A stretch of 64,000 nt of DNA from Ligilactobacillus pabuli (GCF_022836475.1 NZ_BQXH01000004.1:80938-144937), one strand, 5' to 3'; positions 53,421 to 62,478 are shown, counted from the first letter of the stretch. Notes: generated by a model from the letters alone, not told the origin. Translations and numbers: made by a program.

Positions 53421-54525
53421 CAGCTAACCACTCATGCTGATTTAAACTGTCAAATTGATGATTCTTTTGCCCACACTGATGGCAAATGCGACTTGTGTTT
53501 TGGGGGTCAACAAAAATTAGTTGTTTTCCATACCAGTCACACTTGTACTTCAGCATAGTGACTAACTTTCCCCAACCAGCGTTGGATATTGCACGAGCCA
53601 AATGATGATTTTTCAGCATTCCTTGTGTGTTGAGCTTTTCTACCACGATCACATCATAAGTTTGCACTAACTGTGTCGTTAGTTTCTGCAGTCGGTCATA
53701 ACGACGGTCACTGACTTGGCGTTTGAGTTTAGCAGCTGTACGACGGGCCTGTTGGTAGTGCAGAAACTGTTTTAGACTAGTCCGTGGCAACAAGAGCTTT
53801 TCGTGCTTATCAAAAGCCATTTCTTTTTGGGCATTTCGTCTACGTCGAGCCATTTTACGTTCCCAGATTCTGACTTGGTATTTGGCTTCAAGGTCAAAAT
53901 GCATCATATTAACTTTTTGACCATTCGACAAAATCAGCAAGTTATCTAGTCCCAGGTCAATTCCTACCACTCGCTTAGTTTTAGGCAAGGGTTTGAAAGC
54001 TTGTTTTTCGCTTTCAAGTAAGATAGTCGCGTAATATTGACCTTGAGCATTGATCCGAACAGTTGCACGTTTGATTTTGCCATTTAGTATTCGGCCAGCC
54101 CGAAAATAGACTTGACCGAGCTTGGGCAGTTTTAGGTGGTGATTATCAATGACTTTGATATTCTGATTGACTGCTTTAGTTGTATAACTCTGGGCATAGT
54201 CTTTCTTACTTTTAAACTTTGGATGGCCGTTCTCGAGCTCCGGATCAAAGAAACGCTGAAAAGCATCGTGCAGATGATCATTCGTTGCTTGCAAGGCAGT
54301 TGAGTCAACGTCCTTTAACCACGGGTATTCTGCTTTTAAAGGTTTTAGCATTAAATTCATCGCATAGTTGTTTTGATACTTAGCTTGAGGATTGTTTTCA
54401 TAGCGCTCATTTTGCATGGCTAACATTTGATTCCACACAAAACGCGTTGAACCAAATGTTCGGTTTATCCGGTTAACTTGTTTTTGATTGGGATATAATC
54501 GAACTTTAAAAGCTATCGAATTCAT
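53305..54525 (-). CDS. tnpB: TnpB (IS605 OrfB), RNA-guided nuclease family
   Basis: 406 residues from ATG 54525 (MNSIAFKVRLYPNQKQVNRI), preceded by SD AAGGTGG; the longer frame extends into the left end. Catalytic RuvC residues seem complete: Asp in VGIDLGLDNLLIL, Glu in VVEKLNTQGM, Asp in HLNRDINASQNIL, with zinc ribbon CHQCGQ and CPTCG. TnpB proteins cut DNA guided by an RNA from the element end, helping the element persist. Probably still active. Confidence 0.92.
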   Translation of the reverse strand: MNSIAFKVRLYPNQKQVNRINRTFGSTRFVWNQMLAMQNERYENNPQAKYQNNYAMNLMLKPLKAEYPWLKDVDSTALQATNDHLHDAFQRFFDPELENGHPKFKSKKDYAQSYTTKAVNQNIKVIDNHHLKLPKLGQVYFRAGRILNGKIKRATVRINAQGQYYATILLESEKQAFKPLPKTKRVVGIDLGLDNLLILSNGQKVNMMHFDLEAKYQVRIWERKMARRRRNAQKEMAFDKHEKLLLPRTSLKQFLHYQQARRTAAKLKRQVSDRRYDRLQKLTTQLVQTYDVIVVEKLNTQGMLKNHHLARAISNAGWGKLVTMLKYKCDWYGKQLIFVDPQNTSRICHQCGQKNHQFDSLNQHEWLAVREWDCPTCGTHLNRDINASQNILHRGLAQIEKEKVLV

Positions 54526-54701
54526 TGATCTCACCACCTTTTCTTTAGCATAGCACTTTACATAGTTAAAGCAATGTATAGTTTTAAGTAGCGTACAATG
54601 TACGCTACAGCTATCCATCCCCCGACTAAAGTCAGGGGTATTTCGCCAAAAATATCAATAAACAGGTTTAACCGACATCGTAGAAATTTTTCGCAACATC
54701 A

Positions 54702-54730
54702 TTGACTATCAGGTACGTAACTGATATTAT
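54702..54730 (+). promoter_or_regulatory. Promoter of orphan small RNA
   Basis: TTGACT (54702-54707), 17 bp, TATTAT (54725-54730). Confidence 0.75.
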
Positions 54731-54736
54731 TTATTC

Positions 54737-54834
54737 AAGGAAAGGACGGTTCGACCGTTCGCTCAATGAGATGGTATCAATATTTGGGTTATCGATTAAA
54801 GGGTCAAGTGGCTGTTGCTACTTGGCTCTTTTTC
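54737..54834 (+). ncRNA. Putative small RNA of about 100 nt
   Basis: A near-consensus promoter (54702-54730) is followed after about 70 nt by a strong terminator, GGGTCAAGT-GGC-TGTT-GC-TACTTGGCTC with five T (54801-54834). Between lies a small hairpin CGGTTCGACCG. No open frame of more than 25 codons with an SD. The layout resembles the antitoxin RNA of type I toxin-antitoxin loci, whose two RNAs share a bidirectional terminator, but no small toxin frame is visible on the opposite strand. Confidence 0.55.
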
Positions 54835-54867
54835 GTTATATAAACCATTTACCTTCTTTCTTTTTAT

Positions 54868-54910
54868 AAGCCAAAAGGCAACCGCATAATTACGATTGCC
54901 TCTCGGCTTT
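54868..54910 (-). terminator. Terminator of hicAB
   Basis: Minus strand AGCCGAGAGGCAA pairs with GTTGCCTTTTGGCTT; short T/A-rich tail. Overlaps the region right after the hicB stop (54916). Confidence 0.8.
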
Positions 54911-54915
54911 GGAAA

Positions 54916-55299
54916 CTAAAATCCATATTTTGCCTTTAATGCTTCAGTAGTAACTTCAGAAACGTTTGTACCCTTTTCTTTAGCGATATTGTTTAAATAC
55001 TCAGGAATTGAAATATTTCTTCTTACTTTTTTAGAATATTTTTGCCGAAATGCCGCTATGTCCGTTGAAACATAGACTAATGTTTCATCGTCGGCTAACT
55101 TTATTTGTTGAGGTTCAGATGGCCTGGGATAATTTTCACAGTCCTCTAACAAATTACCAATTAAATCTTGTGCCATAGCGATTGCATCTAATGAATCATT
55201 TCCTTGGGTATAACCACCTGCTAAATCCGGCACACGTACAAACACATACTTGTCATCCGGCTTTAGTATAACAGGATAGACTACTGTTCCTTTATCCAT
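54916..55299 (-). CDS. hicB: HicB antitoxin
   Basis: 127 residues with SD GGAGG before ATG 55299. N-terminal HicB fold (YVFVRVPDLAGGYTQGNDSLDAIAMAQDL) that covers the toxin, and a C-terminal ribbon-helix-helix-like segment (NISIPEYLNNIAKEKGTNVSEVTTEALK) for DNA binding. 48 nt after hicA. Expected to repress its own promoter at the palindrome described at 55572-55600. Confidence 0.9.
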   Translation of the reverse strand: MDKGTVVYPVILKPDDKYVFVRVPDLAGGYTQGNDSLDAIAMAQDLIGNLLEDCENYPRPSEPQQIKLADDETLVYVSTDIAAFRQKYSKKVRRNISIPEYLNNIAKEKGTNVSEVTTEALKAKYGF

Positions 55300-55347
55300 A
55301 TGATTACCTCCATTATTTTCAAGTCAACTTTAATATCCAGAAACGTA

Positions 55348-55542
55348 TTATTTCCTTATGCCAGCTTCTTTTAGGATTGCATGTTCTATGCCTTTACCAA
55401 ATTCTTTTGCATGGATAGGGATCATAACAGTCTTGTTTGTATCAGGATTATACATTTTAAGATGTGATGATCCGTTTTGCGATTTCTCCTCGAAGCCATA
55501 CTTTTTAAGCAATTTTACCATCTGCCTAGGTTTCATCGGCAT
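55348..55542 (-). CDS. hicA: HicA toxin (mRNA interferase)
   Basis: 64 residues from ATG 55542 (MPMKPRQMVKLLKKYGF), spaced from SD AGAGGTGG. dsRBD-like fold with the catalytic His in NGSSHLKMY and the basic strand TVMIPIHAKEFGKG. Looks intact and is paired with hicB, so the module should be functional. Confidence 0.92.
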   Translation of the reverse strand: MPMKPRQMVKLLKKYGFEEKSQNGSSHLKMYNPDTNKTVMIPIHAKEFGKGIEHAILKEAGIRK

Positions 55543-55571
55543 AAGCATCCACCTCTTTGCTATCTGATTAT

Positions 55572-55600
55572 AGTATACACAATTCGTGTGTATTAATCAA
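55572..55600 (-). promoter_or_regulatory. hicAB promoter with central palindromic operator
   Basis: Minus strand TTGATT (55600-55595), 17 bp, TATACT (55577-55572). Between the boxes sits a perfect inverted repeat ATACACA-N5-TGTGTAT (55575-55593), which would block RNA polymerase when bound by HicB. Confidence 0.8.
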
Positions 55601-55736
55601 TGGCAAAGAAAAATCAGATGACCAATTCGAAGACATTCTAAACACGTTGTAAAAGTATCACCACACAAAGAAATTAATGTGCTATTTCAAGTCTTATATA
55701 GCACAACATCCATTAAAATAAATTTATAATGATAAT

Positions 55737-55772
55737 AAAAAAGCCTGCTAAACGTTAATTCAATAGGCTTCT
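55737..55772 (-). terminator. Terminator of tRNA-Leu
   Basis: Minus strand AAGCCT, long loop, AGGCTTTTTT. Confidence 0.8.
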
Positions 55773-55806
55773 AAAAAAGATATAAAATGTAAGTTGAGTA
55801 AATTTA

Positions 55807-55891
55807 TGCCACTGGCAGGAGTCGAACCTGTACTTGGATAACCCAAACAGCGACCTGAACGCTGCGCGTCTGCCAATTCCGCCACAGTGGC
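55807..55891 (-). tRNA. tRNA-Leu (anticodon CAG)
   Basis: 85-nt class II tRNA on the minus strand: acceptor GCCACTG/CAGTGGC plus discriminator A, anticodon stem CAGCG/CGCTG with loop TTCAGGT giving CAG, long variable arm (TTTGGGTTATCCAAG) and T loop GGTTCGACTCC. CCA is not encoded. Marks the right edge of the accessory patch. Confidence 0.95.
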
Positions 55892-56106
55892 ATGCACTAA
55901 GAATTAGTACTTAACTATCATACAATAAATTCAGCTAAAATAAAAGAACTTTTATGAACTTTCTCCCTAAAGTCCGTCCAACACTAAAACTTTAGTACAA
56001 GTCAGGATTAACCACTTACGACTCTGTCAGTTTGTTTTGTGTGTCTGCTAGCGGGATTTTTGCTATACTAACACTAACGAACTGTCAGAAAGGGAGAATT
56101 TTTAGC

Positions 56107-57003
56107 ATGTCAAATGTCACTGCACGGACCTTTAATTTTATTGACCATACTCGTAACGAGCGCCCCATTAAAACCACGATCTGGTACCGCGATGAACTGA
56201 ATTTAAAAGATTCTCAAGCCTACCATGGGCCAAAACACCCGCTAATTTTACTGTCACACGGTTCAGGCAGCAACCGGATCAGTTTAGCCTGGTTAGCACG
56301 TCCCCTAGCCGAACAAGGCTTTATTGTCGCCTCACCCGACCATTATGGGAATACCTTTAATAACCCATTGCCGGAGCAATTTAAACGCTACTGGGAACGT
56401 CCCAGAGATTTATCCTATCTCTTGTCTCAATTGCTCCTAAAGTACGGTAATTTAATTGATCAAACTCAGATCTCAGCAGTTGGTTTCTCCTTAGGTGGCT
56501 ACTCTGTTTTAGCACTAGCTGGAGTCAAAATTGACCAGCGCTTAGTGATTGCCAATGGTGAAGCGACCCTCTCGACCAAGGCAACCGCCGACGCTCCTGA
56601 ATTAGGCCAACTAACTAAACAAGTTGTCGCAGCTGACCCAGCCGAAGTCCCGACTGACTTAAAAGATGAACGTTTCAGTAAGATCGTCGCCCTCGCCCCC
56701 GCCTTAGGAACCGGTCTAGGCTCGATACAGCAAACTAACAATGTTGATGTTCCAGTTCTGATCATTGCAGCAGCAGGTGACAAAATCGCGCCAATTGACG
56801 AAAACGGCCGGAACTACCACCGCTTCTTGCCCCAGGCACAATACCATGAACTGCCAGACAACGTGGATCACTTTATCTTTTTACCTGTCAGCAAGAACTT
56901 TGCGCCAGCAGATCGTTTCTGGTACCAAGATGCACCAGGGGTGGATCGCAACCAAATTCATGCAGAAATAATTACCAAAGTGTCTGATTTTCTAACTAAC
57001 TGA
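56107..57003 (+). CDS. Alpha/beta hydrolase (dienelactone hydrolase/PAF-AH-like)
   Basis: 298 residues from ATG 56107 (MSNVTARTFNFIDHTRN), chosen for SD AAGGGAG; the longer frame from 56032 runs through the promoter region (TATACT near 56064). Nucleophile elbow VGFSLGGYS, oxyanion region LLSHGSGSNRIS, and C-terminal catalytic His in DNVDHFIFL. No signal peptide, so cytosolic. Substrate unknown. 14 nt ahead of nnrD, same transcript. Confidence 0.85.
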   Translation: MSNVTARTFNFIDHTRNERPIKTTIWYRDELNLKDSQAYHGPKHPLILLSHGSGSNRISLAWLARPLAEQGFIVASPDHYGNTFNNPLPEQFKRYWERPRDLSYLLSQLLLKYGNLIDQTQISAVGFSLGGYSVLALAGVKIDQRLVIANGEATLSTKATADAPELGQLTKQVVAADPAEVPTDLKDERFSKIVALAPALGTGLGSIQQTNNVDVPVLIIAAAGDKIAPIDENGRNYHRFLPQAQYHELPDNVDHFIFLPVSKNFAPADRFWYQDAPGVDRNQIHAEIITKVSDFLTN

Positions 57004-57017
57004 TTGGAGGTCTTTTT

Positions 57018-57860
57018 GTGCAAGATTTAACCGCAGAAATTTTAACCGTAATCAAAAAACGCCCGACTCAAAGTCATAAGGGCACTTACGGCAGAGTCGT
57101 AACAATTGGGGGAAACAAGCAGTATGGTGGTGCGATTTTAATGTCGACATCCGCCGCAGTCCATGCCGGTGCTGGCTTAGTGACCTGTGTGACGGCGCCA
57201 GAAAACCTGAGTGCTCTCCACACCTTTGTTCCAGAAGCAATGTTTGTCTCTTCCCATGACTACTCGACACTAGTCGACGTCATCCAAAGTGCCACTGTGA
57301 TTGTGATTGGTCCTGGCTTAGGGACAGAGGACTTTGCCGCAGATATCTTACAAATCGTCTTGAACCGGGTCACTGATGACCAATACTTAATTATCGATGG
57401 CTCCGCCATTACCATGTTAGCAGATGTCAAAGACCAGCTCCATATAATGGCTCCCCACGGGCAACTGATCTTTACTCCCCATGAAATGGAATGGCAACGA
57501 TTGTCAGGCATCAAGATTGCCGACCAGACGGAAGAAAACAACCGCCAAAAGCAAGAAGAATATCAAGCAACTGTCGTCTTAAAGAAACACCACACGAAAA
57601 TTTATGCCCCACAAACTCCAACCATGCGTCTTCCTATCGGCGGTCCTTACATGGCCACCGGCGGCATGGGTGATACCTTAACTGGCATCATCGCTGCTTT
57701 CATGGCACAGTTTGCCCACGATGATCCGCAATCTGCCCTAGCCGCTGCCGTTTACACCCACAGCGCCATCGCCGATGAGCTAAGCGAAGATGCTTATGTG
57801 GTCTTACCTACGGATATCATTGAGAGACTACAGAAGTTCATGAAAGAACATAGTAAATAA
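57018..57860 (+). CDS. nnrD: ADP-dependent (S)-NAD(P)H-hydrate dehydratase
   Basis: Repairs hydrated NAD(P)H. 280 residues from GTG 57018 with SD TTGGAGG. Ribokinase-like fold with KGTYGRVVTIGGNKQYGGA, GPGLG (nucleotide site) and the C-terminal ATGGMGDTLTGIIAAF with the catalytic Asp. Lacks the N-terminal epimerase domain (NnrE), as is common in lactobacilli. Confidence 0.94.
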   Translation: MQDLTAEILTVIKKRPTQSHKGTYGRVVTIGGNKQYGGAILMSTSAAVHAGAGLVTCVTAPENLSALHTFVPEAMFVSSHDYSTLVDVIQSATVIVIGPGLGTEDFAADILQIVLNRVTDDQYLIIDGSAITMLADVKDQLHIMAPHGQLIFTPHEMEWQRLSGIKIADQTEENNRQKQEEYQATVVLKKHHTKIYAPQTPTMRLPIGGPYMATGGMGDTLTGIIAAFMAQFAHDDPQSALAAAVYTHSAIADELSEDAYVVLPTDIIERLQKFMKEHSK

Positions 57861-57862
57861 CG

Positions 57863-57901
57863 CAAAAACTCGCAGACCATTTACTGATCTGCGAGTTTTA
57901 C
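57863..57901. terminator. Bidirectional terminator between nnrD and brxL
   Basis: AAAACTCGCAGA / TCTGCGAGTTTT perfect 12-bp arms, at the left border of the BREX locus. Confidence 0.92.
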
Positions 57902-57902
57902 A

Positions 57903-59942
57903 TTATTTAAACCCTAATGCTCGAATGGCAGCTGTTTCCACCGTATCATACGGAATGAAAGTCAACTGATTCTGCATATTATCTGGAATAGTTGACAGTT
58001 CACTTAATGATTGTGACGGAAGCAAGATTTGTTTGGCACCACTATCAAAAGCAACTTGAATTGTATCAGCCAAGCTATCAACTTTTTTAACTGACCCATT
58101 TAAAGTGAAGTCACCCAAAACTACTAAACTTTCAATAGCTGGACGATTCAGTGCAATTGACACTAACGCGATATAGGTTGGTATAGTTAGTTCCTTAGTC
58201 ATGTCTAAGTTATTCATGTTAGAAACATTAACAACTAAGTCCTGCTGATCCAAGTGCAGATTAGCATTAATCTCGCCACTGTTCTTTTTCAGATACCGAT
58301 AAGCGTTATCCATCGCTTCTTTAGCGTCATTATGTCCACTGATTCCGGTCTTAGCAAACTTCCCATTGCCACCAGTCATCTGACTTTCAATCGAATATGC
58401 ACAGCGACGGGCTTGGCTATCTAAAGCCACAGTATAAATCTGACCAGCCTTAGGACGACCATTGGGAATTAACGTATTACTGCTTTGTTCTGGCACTGGC
58501 ACAATCGTTTCTAATAAGCTTTCCTTGTCTTTATATGACAATTCAACATCAAAGAACTCCATGCCACCAATTTTTTTCAACTGTTCTTTAACTCGGCGTC
58601 TCATTTCCAGGGCAAAAGACAATATCTTTTCCAGATCTTCTTTTGTATAAATACCATCTGGAAAAAGCAGCTTGACCATCCCAGAAACAGTCTTCCTAAC
58701 TGCAATTGTATCCCTCTGATTAAGTTGGTCTCCCAAATTAAAGTATTTGTCAAAGGCATCACTATACGATTGCTTCCGTAGTTCTCGCATTACCTCTGCA
58801 AAATAGTCAGTAATAAACCCATAATCTTTTGCAAAAAAAGCTGGTTTATACTTAGGAATTTCCCACCCTGGTAAATATGCATGAATTCGATCAAAGAAAG
58901 CCGAGTCTCCAGACATTGCATCAGGAAATGGTTCAAACAGGTTAGATGACTTTAAGATCACATCCACACTCTGATTAATATTACCCACAAAGACCATCGA
59001 TGCTCGTGCTTGAATTTGATCCTTGCCGCGTGCAAATGATCCTGAAGCCATATAGTCTTTCATAATTTGCACGCCATCTTTATCCTTGAAGTTAATTCCA
59101 GCAACTTCATCAAAGGCTACTAGATCCCACATTCCGACTAAGCCAACTTGGCGGCGAGCCATATTATAAAACAAATTAGCAACAGTTGTTTGACCACCAG
59201 AAACTAGAATCGAATTTGGAGATAACTCTTTATAGCCATGTGATTTACCTGTTCCACGCGGACCAAGTTCAACCAGGTTATAATTGTTCTCTACAAACGG
59301 GACCAGGCGTAAAATCAACAAGAGTTGTTCACGCTCGGTAAACTCTAGCGGTTCTAACCCAATTGTTCTTAAAATCACTGCCATCCATTCCTGAGTCGTA
59401 AAGTTTTTCCGACCATCATAAATTTCTTGCATATCCAAACCAGCAATTTGAATTGGGTCAAGTTTTTCCAAAATAAATGGTGAATTGCCACTCTCTTCTT
59501 CAAAAAAGTAACTTAGTCGAACAATACACCATATACCACCAGATAAAAGGCGTTCATATTCTTCTGGGTACTTAGAATCAGTAACAACTTCCCTGATTCC
59601 TAAATTACTAAACGAGGCTTCATAACGGTCTCTAGTGGTATTTAAGTGAACTGTTACCTTGTCGATCACCGTATAGGAACCACGTTCACGAATTTTTGCC
59701 TTAACCTTCTCAGCTTCATCTGGCCTCACATAGTTATTAGCTAATGTTGCTCTGACTCGTTGAACACCTTGCTCGATCACCTCATCATCAGTACTATTCG
59801 CAAACATCCCCAACAAATATTCCAACACATAGGTGGGAACATTGGCCCCTTCTTTAATTCGAGCAGTTAAGTCTTTTCGGACAAACCGACCAGCAAAATT
59901 TTCTTCTAATTTTTTTAATAATGTTGCATCAATTTCAGACAT
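57903..59942 (-). CDS. brxL: BREX protein BrxL (AAA+/Lon-like)
   Basis: BREX phage-defence component, 679 residues. N-terminal region, then an AAA+ core with Walker A LGPRGTGKSHGYKEL (about residue 218), Walker B DLVAFDEVAGINF, sensor region FVGNINQSV, and a C-terminal Lon-fold domain (about 585-679, VVLGDFTLNGSVKKVDSL ... IPDNMQNQLTFIPYD). Where active Lon has its PKDGPSAG serine and GGLKEK lysine, this protein has ELTIPTY and DSLADT, so the Lon dyad seems absent. Last gene of the minus-strand BREX unit, 13 nt after pglZ. Confidence 0.95.
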   Translation of the reverse strand: MSEIDATLLKKLEENFAGRFVRKDLTARIKEGANVPTYVLEYLLGMFANSTDDEVIEQGVQRVRATLANNYVRPDEAEKVKAKIRERGSYTVIDKVTVHLNTTRDRYEASFSNLGIREVVTDSKYPEEYERLLSGGIWCIVRLSYFFEEESGNSPFILEKLDPIQIAGLDMQEIYDGRKNFTTQEWMAVILRTIGLEPLEFTEREQLLLILRLVPFVENNYNLVELGPRGTGKSHGYKELSPNSILVSGGQTTVANLFYNMARRQVGLVGMWDLVAFDEVAGINFKDKDGVQIMKDYMASGSFARGKDQIQARASMVFVGNINQSVDVILKSSNLFEPFPDAMSGDSAFFDRIHAYLPGWEIPKYKPAFFAKDYGFITDYFAEVMRELRKQSYSDAFDKYFNLGDQLNQRDTIAVRKTVSGMVKLLFPDGIYTKEDLEKILSFALEMRRRVKEQLKKIGGMEFFDVELSYKDKESLLETIVPVPEQSSNTLIPNGRPKAGQIYTVALDSQARRCAYSIESQMTGGNGKFAKTGISGHNDAKEAMDNAYRYLKKNSGEINANLHLDQQDLVVNVSNMNNLDMTKELTIPTYIALVSIALNRPAIESLVVLGDFTLNGSVKKVDSLADTIQVAFDSGAKQILLPSQSLSELSTIPDNMQNQLTFIPYDTVETAAIRALGFK

Positions 59943-59955
59943 TTAATCACTCTTT

Positions 59956-62445
59956 CTAAAAGTCAAAGCCAAAATCATTACTAATCGTAATATCAAAGGC
60001 GAATTTTTCAAAAGTCTTTTCCCCTGAATCAGTATTTTCGATGACTAATTGGTAGGCTTTACTCCGGTCATAAGTTTGACTCCGAAGAGTTAACTGAATC
60101 TGTTGTTGCTGTTTTCCAACATCATTTGCAGTGGAATTAACCTTGACCGTTTTTTGGTTAGAAATTAAGTTTCCCTGGTCATCAATAAAGTAGATTCGGT
60201 AATCTGCTGGCAACACCTTATCACTAATAGGTGCAGTTTGAATCAACGGAATTGGCACTGTCAGCCCCGTGACTCGCTTGCTAGAGTTACCTAGTTTAAG
60301 TTCGACATACTCTGCTTGCGACTTATTCGAAGAAGTTTTCACATCCAAGACAGGGACCACCATTTCTTGTAACGATGAACCACCATGGACATAGTTGTTA
60401 GAACCACTCGCTTTAAACACATTAGCTGATTTAGGATAGTACACATATCTTGGATCGTCATTCCCTAAAACAGTGCTTAATGGCACGCAGCCAACACCAA
60501 TTTCGTCAATTTTTTCGGCAGTAATTGCATAACGCAAGGACTTCATGACTGGTTGAGTACTTTCTAAATCAATTTTATCCGTTTCAGATAATTTTTCTTC
60601 GCGATAAATATAGCCATGATCAGCAGTGACAATGACATGTGCAACGTTAATTGTTCTCAAGGATTCAATTAGTTTATCAATTTCACTAATTGCCTCAGCA
60701 CTGGCCTTAAAAACCTCGTCCTCATTTTTAGCGTTATCGCCAACGGCATCTACTTGGTTATGATAAACATAGACAACTTTTTGATTAGCAAACTTTTGTT
60801 TCAATTGTGTACTACTTAATTTCTTCAAGTCATCTAACTGATAAGCCACACTATCTTCATTGTGCTCTTGCAGGATTTTTTCTCTCTTTTCCCGATTATC
60901 AGCTGGCTGACCATTAACTAACAAGATTTTCTTGTCTTCCATCAGCTCTACCTGACGATGTGGTAATAACGATGGCATCCCCATATAAGTTACCGATGGC
61001 AAATTGGTTAACAAATAATCCATTGAAGTGGAGATGCGATCATTTTGTTCAAGTCTATCTTGTAAGTCCTTCGCTAGTTCAAAGCGTAGAGCATCAGAAA
61101 TAATAACCACTACTCGATTAGTCTCAGGTGCAACTTGATGGCGATAAAAATTCAATTGTCGTTTAGAACGAGGAATTAAATCATAATCAAAGCAATCATT
61201 CCAAGACTGGATTGAAGGATTTAAGTGCTGGTTAATATATTGTCGTTCAACTAAGACCTTGACTGCTTGATAAGTATCAGTATCACCCACCTTAACGTAT
61301 AACGAAACAAACTGACGGTATAATGTATCAACTTGATATTCACTAGTAATATATCTAGCAATGGCATTTTCCATTGAATCATACGGAACAAAATTAGCCT
61401 GTAACACTTTAAGTCCAATTTCTAGTAACTGATACTCAGCATTACGATGTTTAGACTTTTCCCCTCTTTGAGCACAAATTTCTCCTAATTCTTTACCACC
61501 CAATCTGGCATTCAGATCATTAGCTTGAATTCGCTCAATAATAGTCGTTAAGATCATCTGATCAACTCCAGCAAAGAAATTGATCTTTTGCAACGCTTCT
61601 TGAGAAACTTTCCGCAAATGCTTTTGTAAATTAGCTTTGTCCCAAATTTCAGCAGCATACTTTTCAAAATCTTCATGCGCCCCATAAGAATCAGAAAAAT
61701 CTGACATGAACGCAACAACATTGGAGATTTGTTCCATTTTAAAGTTTTCTAATTCCTTGGGAAAGTCAACTTCCATTTCCGCATAGGTATAATTCAAGAA
61801 CAAAGCAGTCAATAAATGTACTAAACTATTTTCTTCAGTTACATACCCAAATTCTCGGTTCATTAACTTCCAAAAGAATTCGCTGACTCCATATTTTTGG
61901 AACTCTGACAAATATTTATTACCATCTAGTCCACCATTAAACAGTTTAAATAAAATTTCGTTTAGCTGTAATCGATTGAGCTTTAAAATTGTGGCAATGA
62001 CTCCAAACTCTGGGGTCTGGTTAACCCGTGCATCACGATATTTTTGAAAAGCTTTAATGCGTTCTTGACTTTTAAAGAACTTAAAGTGCTCCTTCACAAA
62101 TTGTAACTGTTCAATCGGTAAACCAGCATCGTGTAACGTTAACTGATAAATATCAGCTGTGAATGATCCAGAATACTTTTCAATATCGGTTAAGAGATTC
62201 TGTTCAATGGCTGGTTTAGCAAATGGCGCATAAATCAAATATTTAGTATCCCGATGTTCTTCTAAAAACAACTTAGTTTTAAATTGTTCACTTTTATGTA
62301 ACTGCCAAACAGTGGCATCAATATTACTTTCAATTTCAGGAATGCTCTCATTAAATTCAGCATTATCATCATACCAAAAAATCACTTTTTGACTTTCAAA
62401 TTCTTGGTTAAGCCTAGTTATTACTGTACCTACATTTACTGCCAC
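59956..62445 (-). CDS. pglZ: BREX protein PglZ (alkaline phosphatase superfamily)
   Basis: Core BREX component, about 829 residues. The C-terminal half holds the PglZ alkaline-phosphatase-like domain with metal-site motifs VVIISDALRFELAKDL and VIVTADHGYIYREE; the N-terminal half is helical. The longest frame starts at ATG 62469, but the sequence AAGGGGAG inside it is a good SD for GTG 62445 (protein MAVNVGTVITRLNQEF), so I use that start. Followed by brxL, so the two are co-transcribed. Confidence 0.94.
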   Translation of the reverse strand: MAVNVGTVITRLNQEFESQKVIFWYDDNAEFNESIPEIESNIDATVWQLHKSEQFKTKLFLEEHRDTKYLIYAPFAKPAIEQNLLTDIEKYSGSFTADIYQLTLHDAGLPIEQLQFVKEHFKFFKSQERIKAFQKYRDARVNQTPEFGVIATILKLNRLQLNEILFKLFNGGLDGNKYLSEFQKYGVSEFFWKLMNREFGYVTEENSLVHLLTALFLNYTYAEMEVDFPKELENFKMEQISNVVAFMSDFSDSYGAHEDFEKYAAEIWDKANLQKHLRKVSQEALQKINFFAGVDQMILTTIIERIQANDLNARLGGKELGEICAQRGEKSKHRNAEYQLLEIGLKVLQANFVPYDSMENAIARYITSEYQVDTLYRQFVSLYVKVGDTDTYQAVKVLVERQYINQHLNPSIQSWNDCFDYDLIPRSKRQLNFYRHQVAPETNRVVVIISDALRFELAKDLQDRLEQNDRISTSMDYLLTNLPSVTYMGMPSLLPHRQVELMEDKKILLVNGQPADNREKREKILQEHNEDSVAYQLDDLKKLSSTQLKQKFANQKVVYVYHNQVDAVGDNAKNEDEVFKASAEAISEIDKLIESLRTINVAHVIVTADHGYIYREEKLSETDKIDLESTQPVMKSLRYAITAEKIDEIGVGCVPLSTVLGNDDPRYVYYPKSANVFKASGSNNYVHGGSSLQEMVVPVLDVKTSSNKSQAEYVELKLGNSSKRVTGLTVPIPLIQTAPISDKVLPADYRIYFIDDQGNLISNQKTVKVNSTANDVGKQQQQIQLTLRSQTYDRSKAYQLVIENTDSGEKTFEKFAFDITISNDFGFDF

Positions 62446-62478
62446 TTCGTTCACTCCCCTTAGTTTCATATCTATTCT

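Larger units (their letters stand above)
53226..54640 (-). mobile_element. IS200/IS605-type element carrying only tnpB
   Basis: Ends inferred from subterminal hairpins: GTTAGATCACTCTAAC (53226-53241) at the right end, and CCCCGACTAAAGTCAGGGG (54620-54637) plus GTAGCGTAC-AAT-GTACGCTAC (54588-54608) at the left end. No tnpA transposase is present, so mobility would need one in trans. Exact boundaries are not resolved. Confidence 0.75.
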
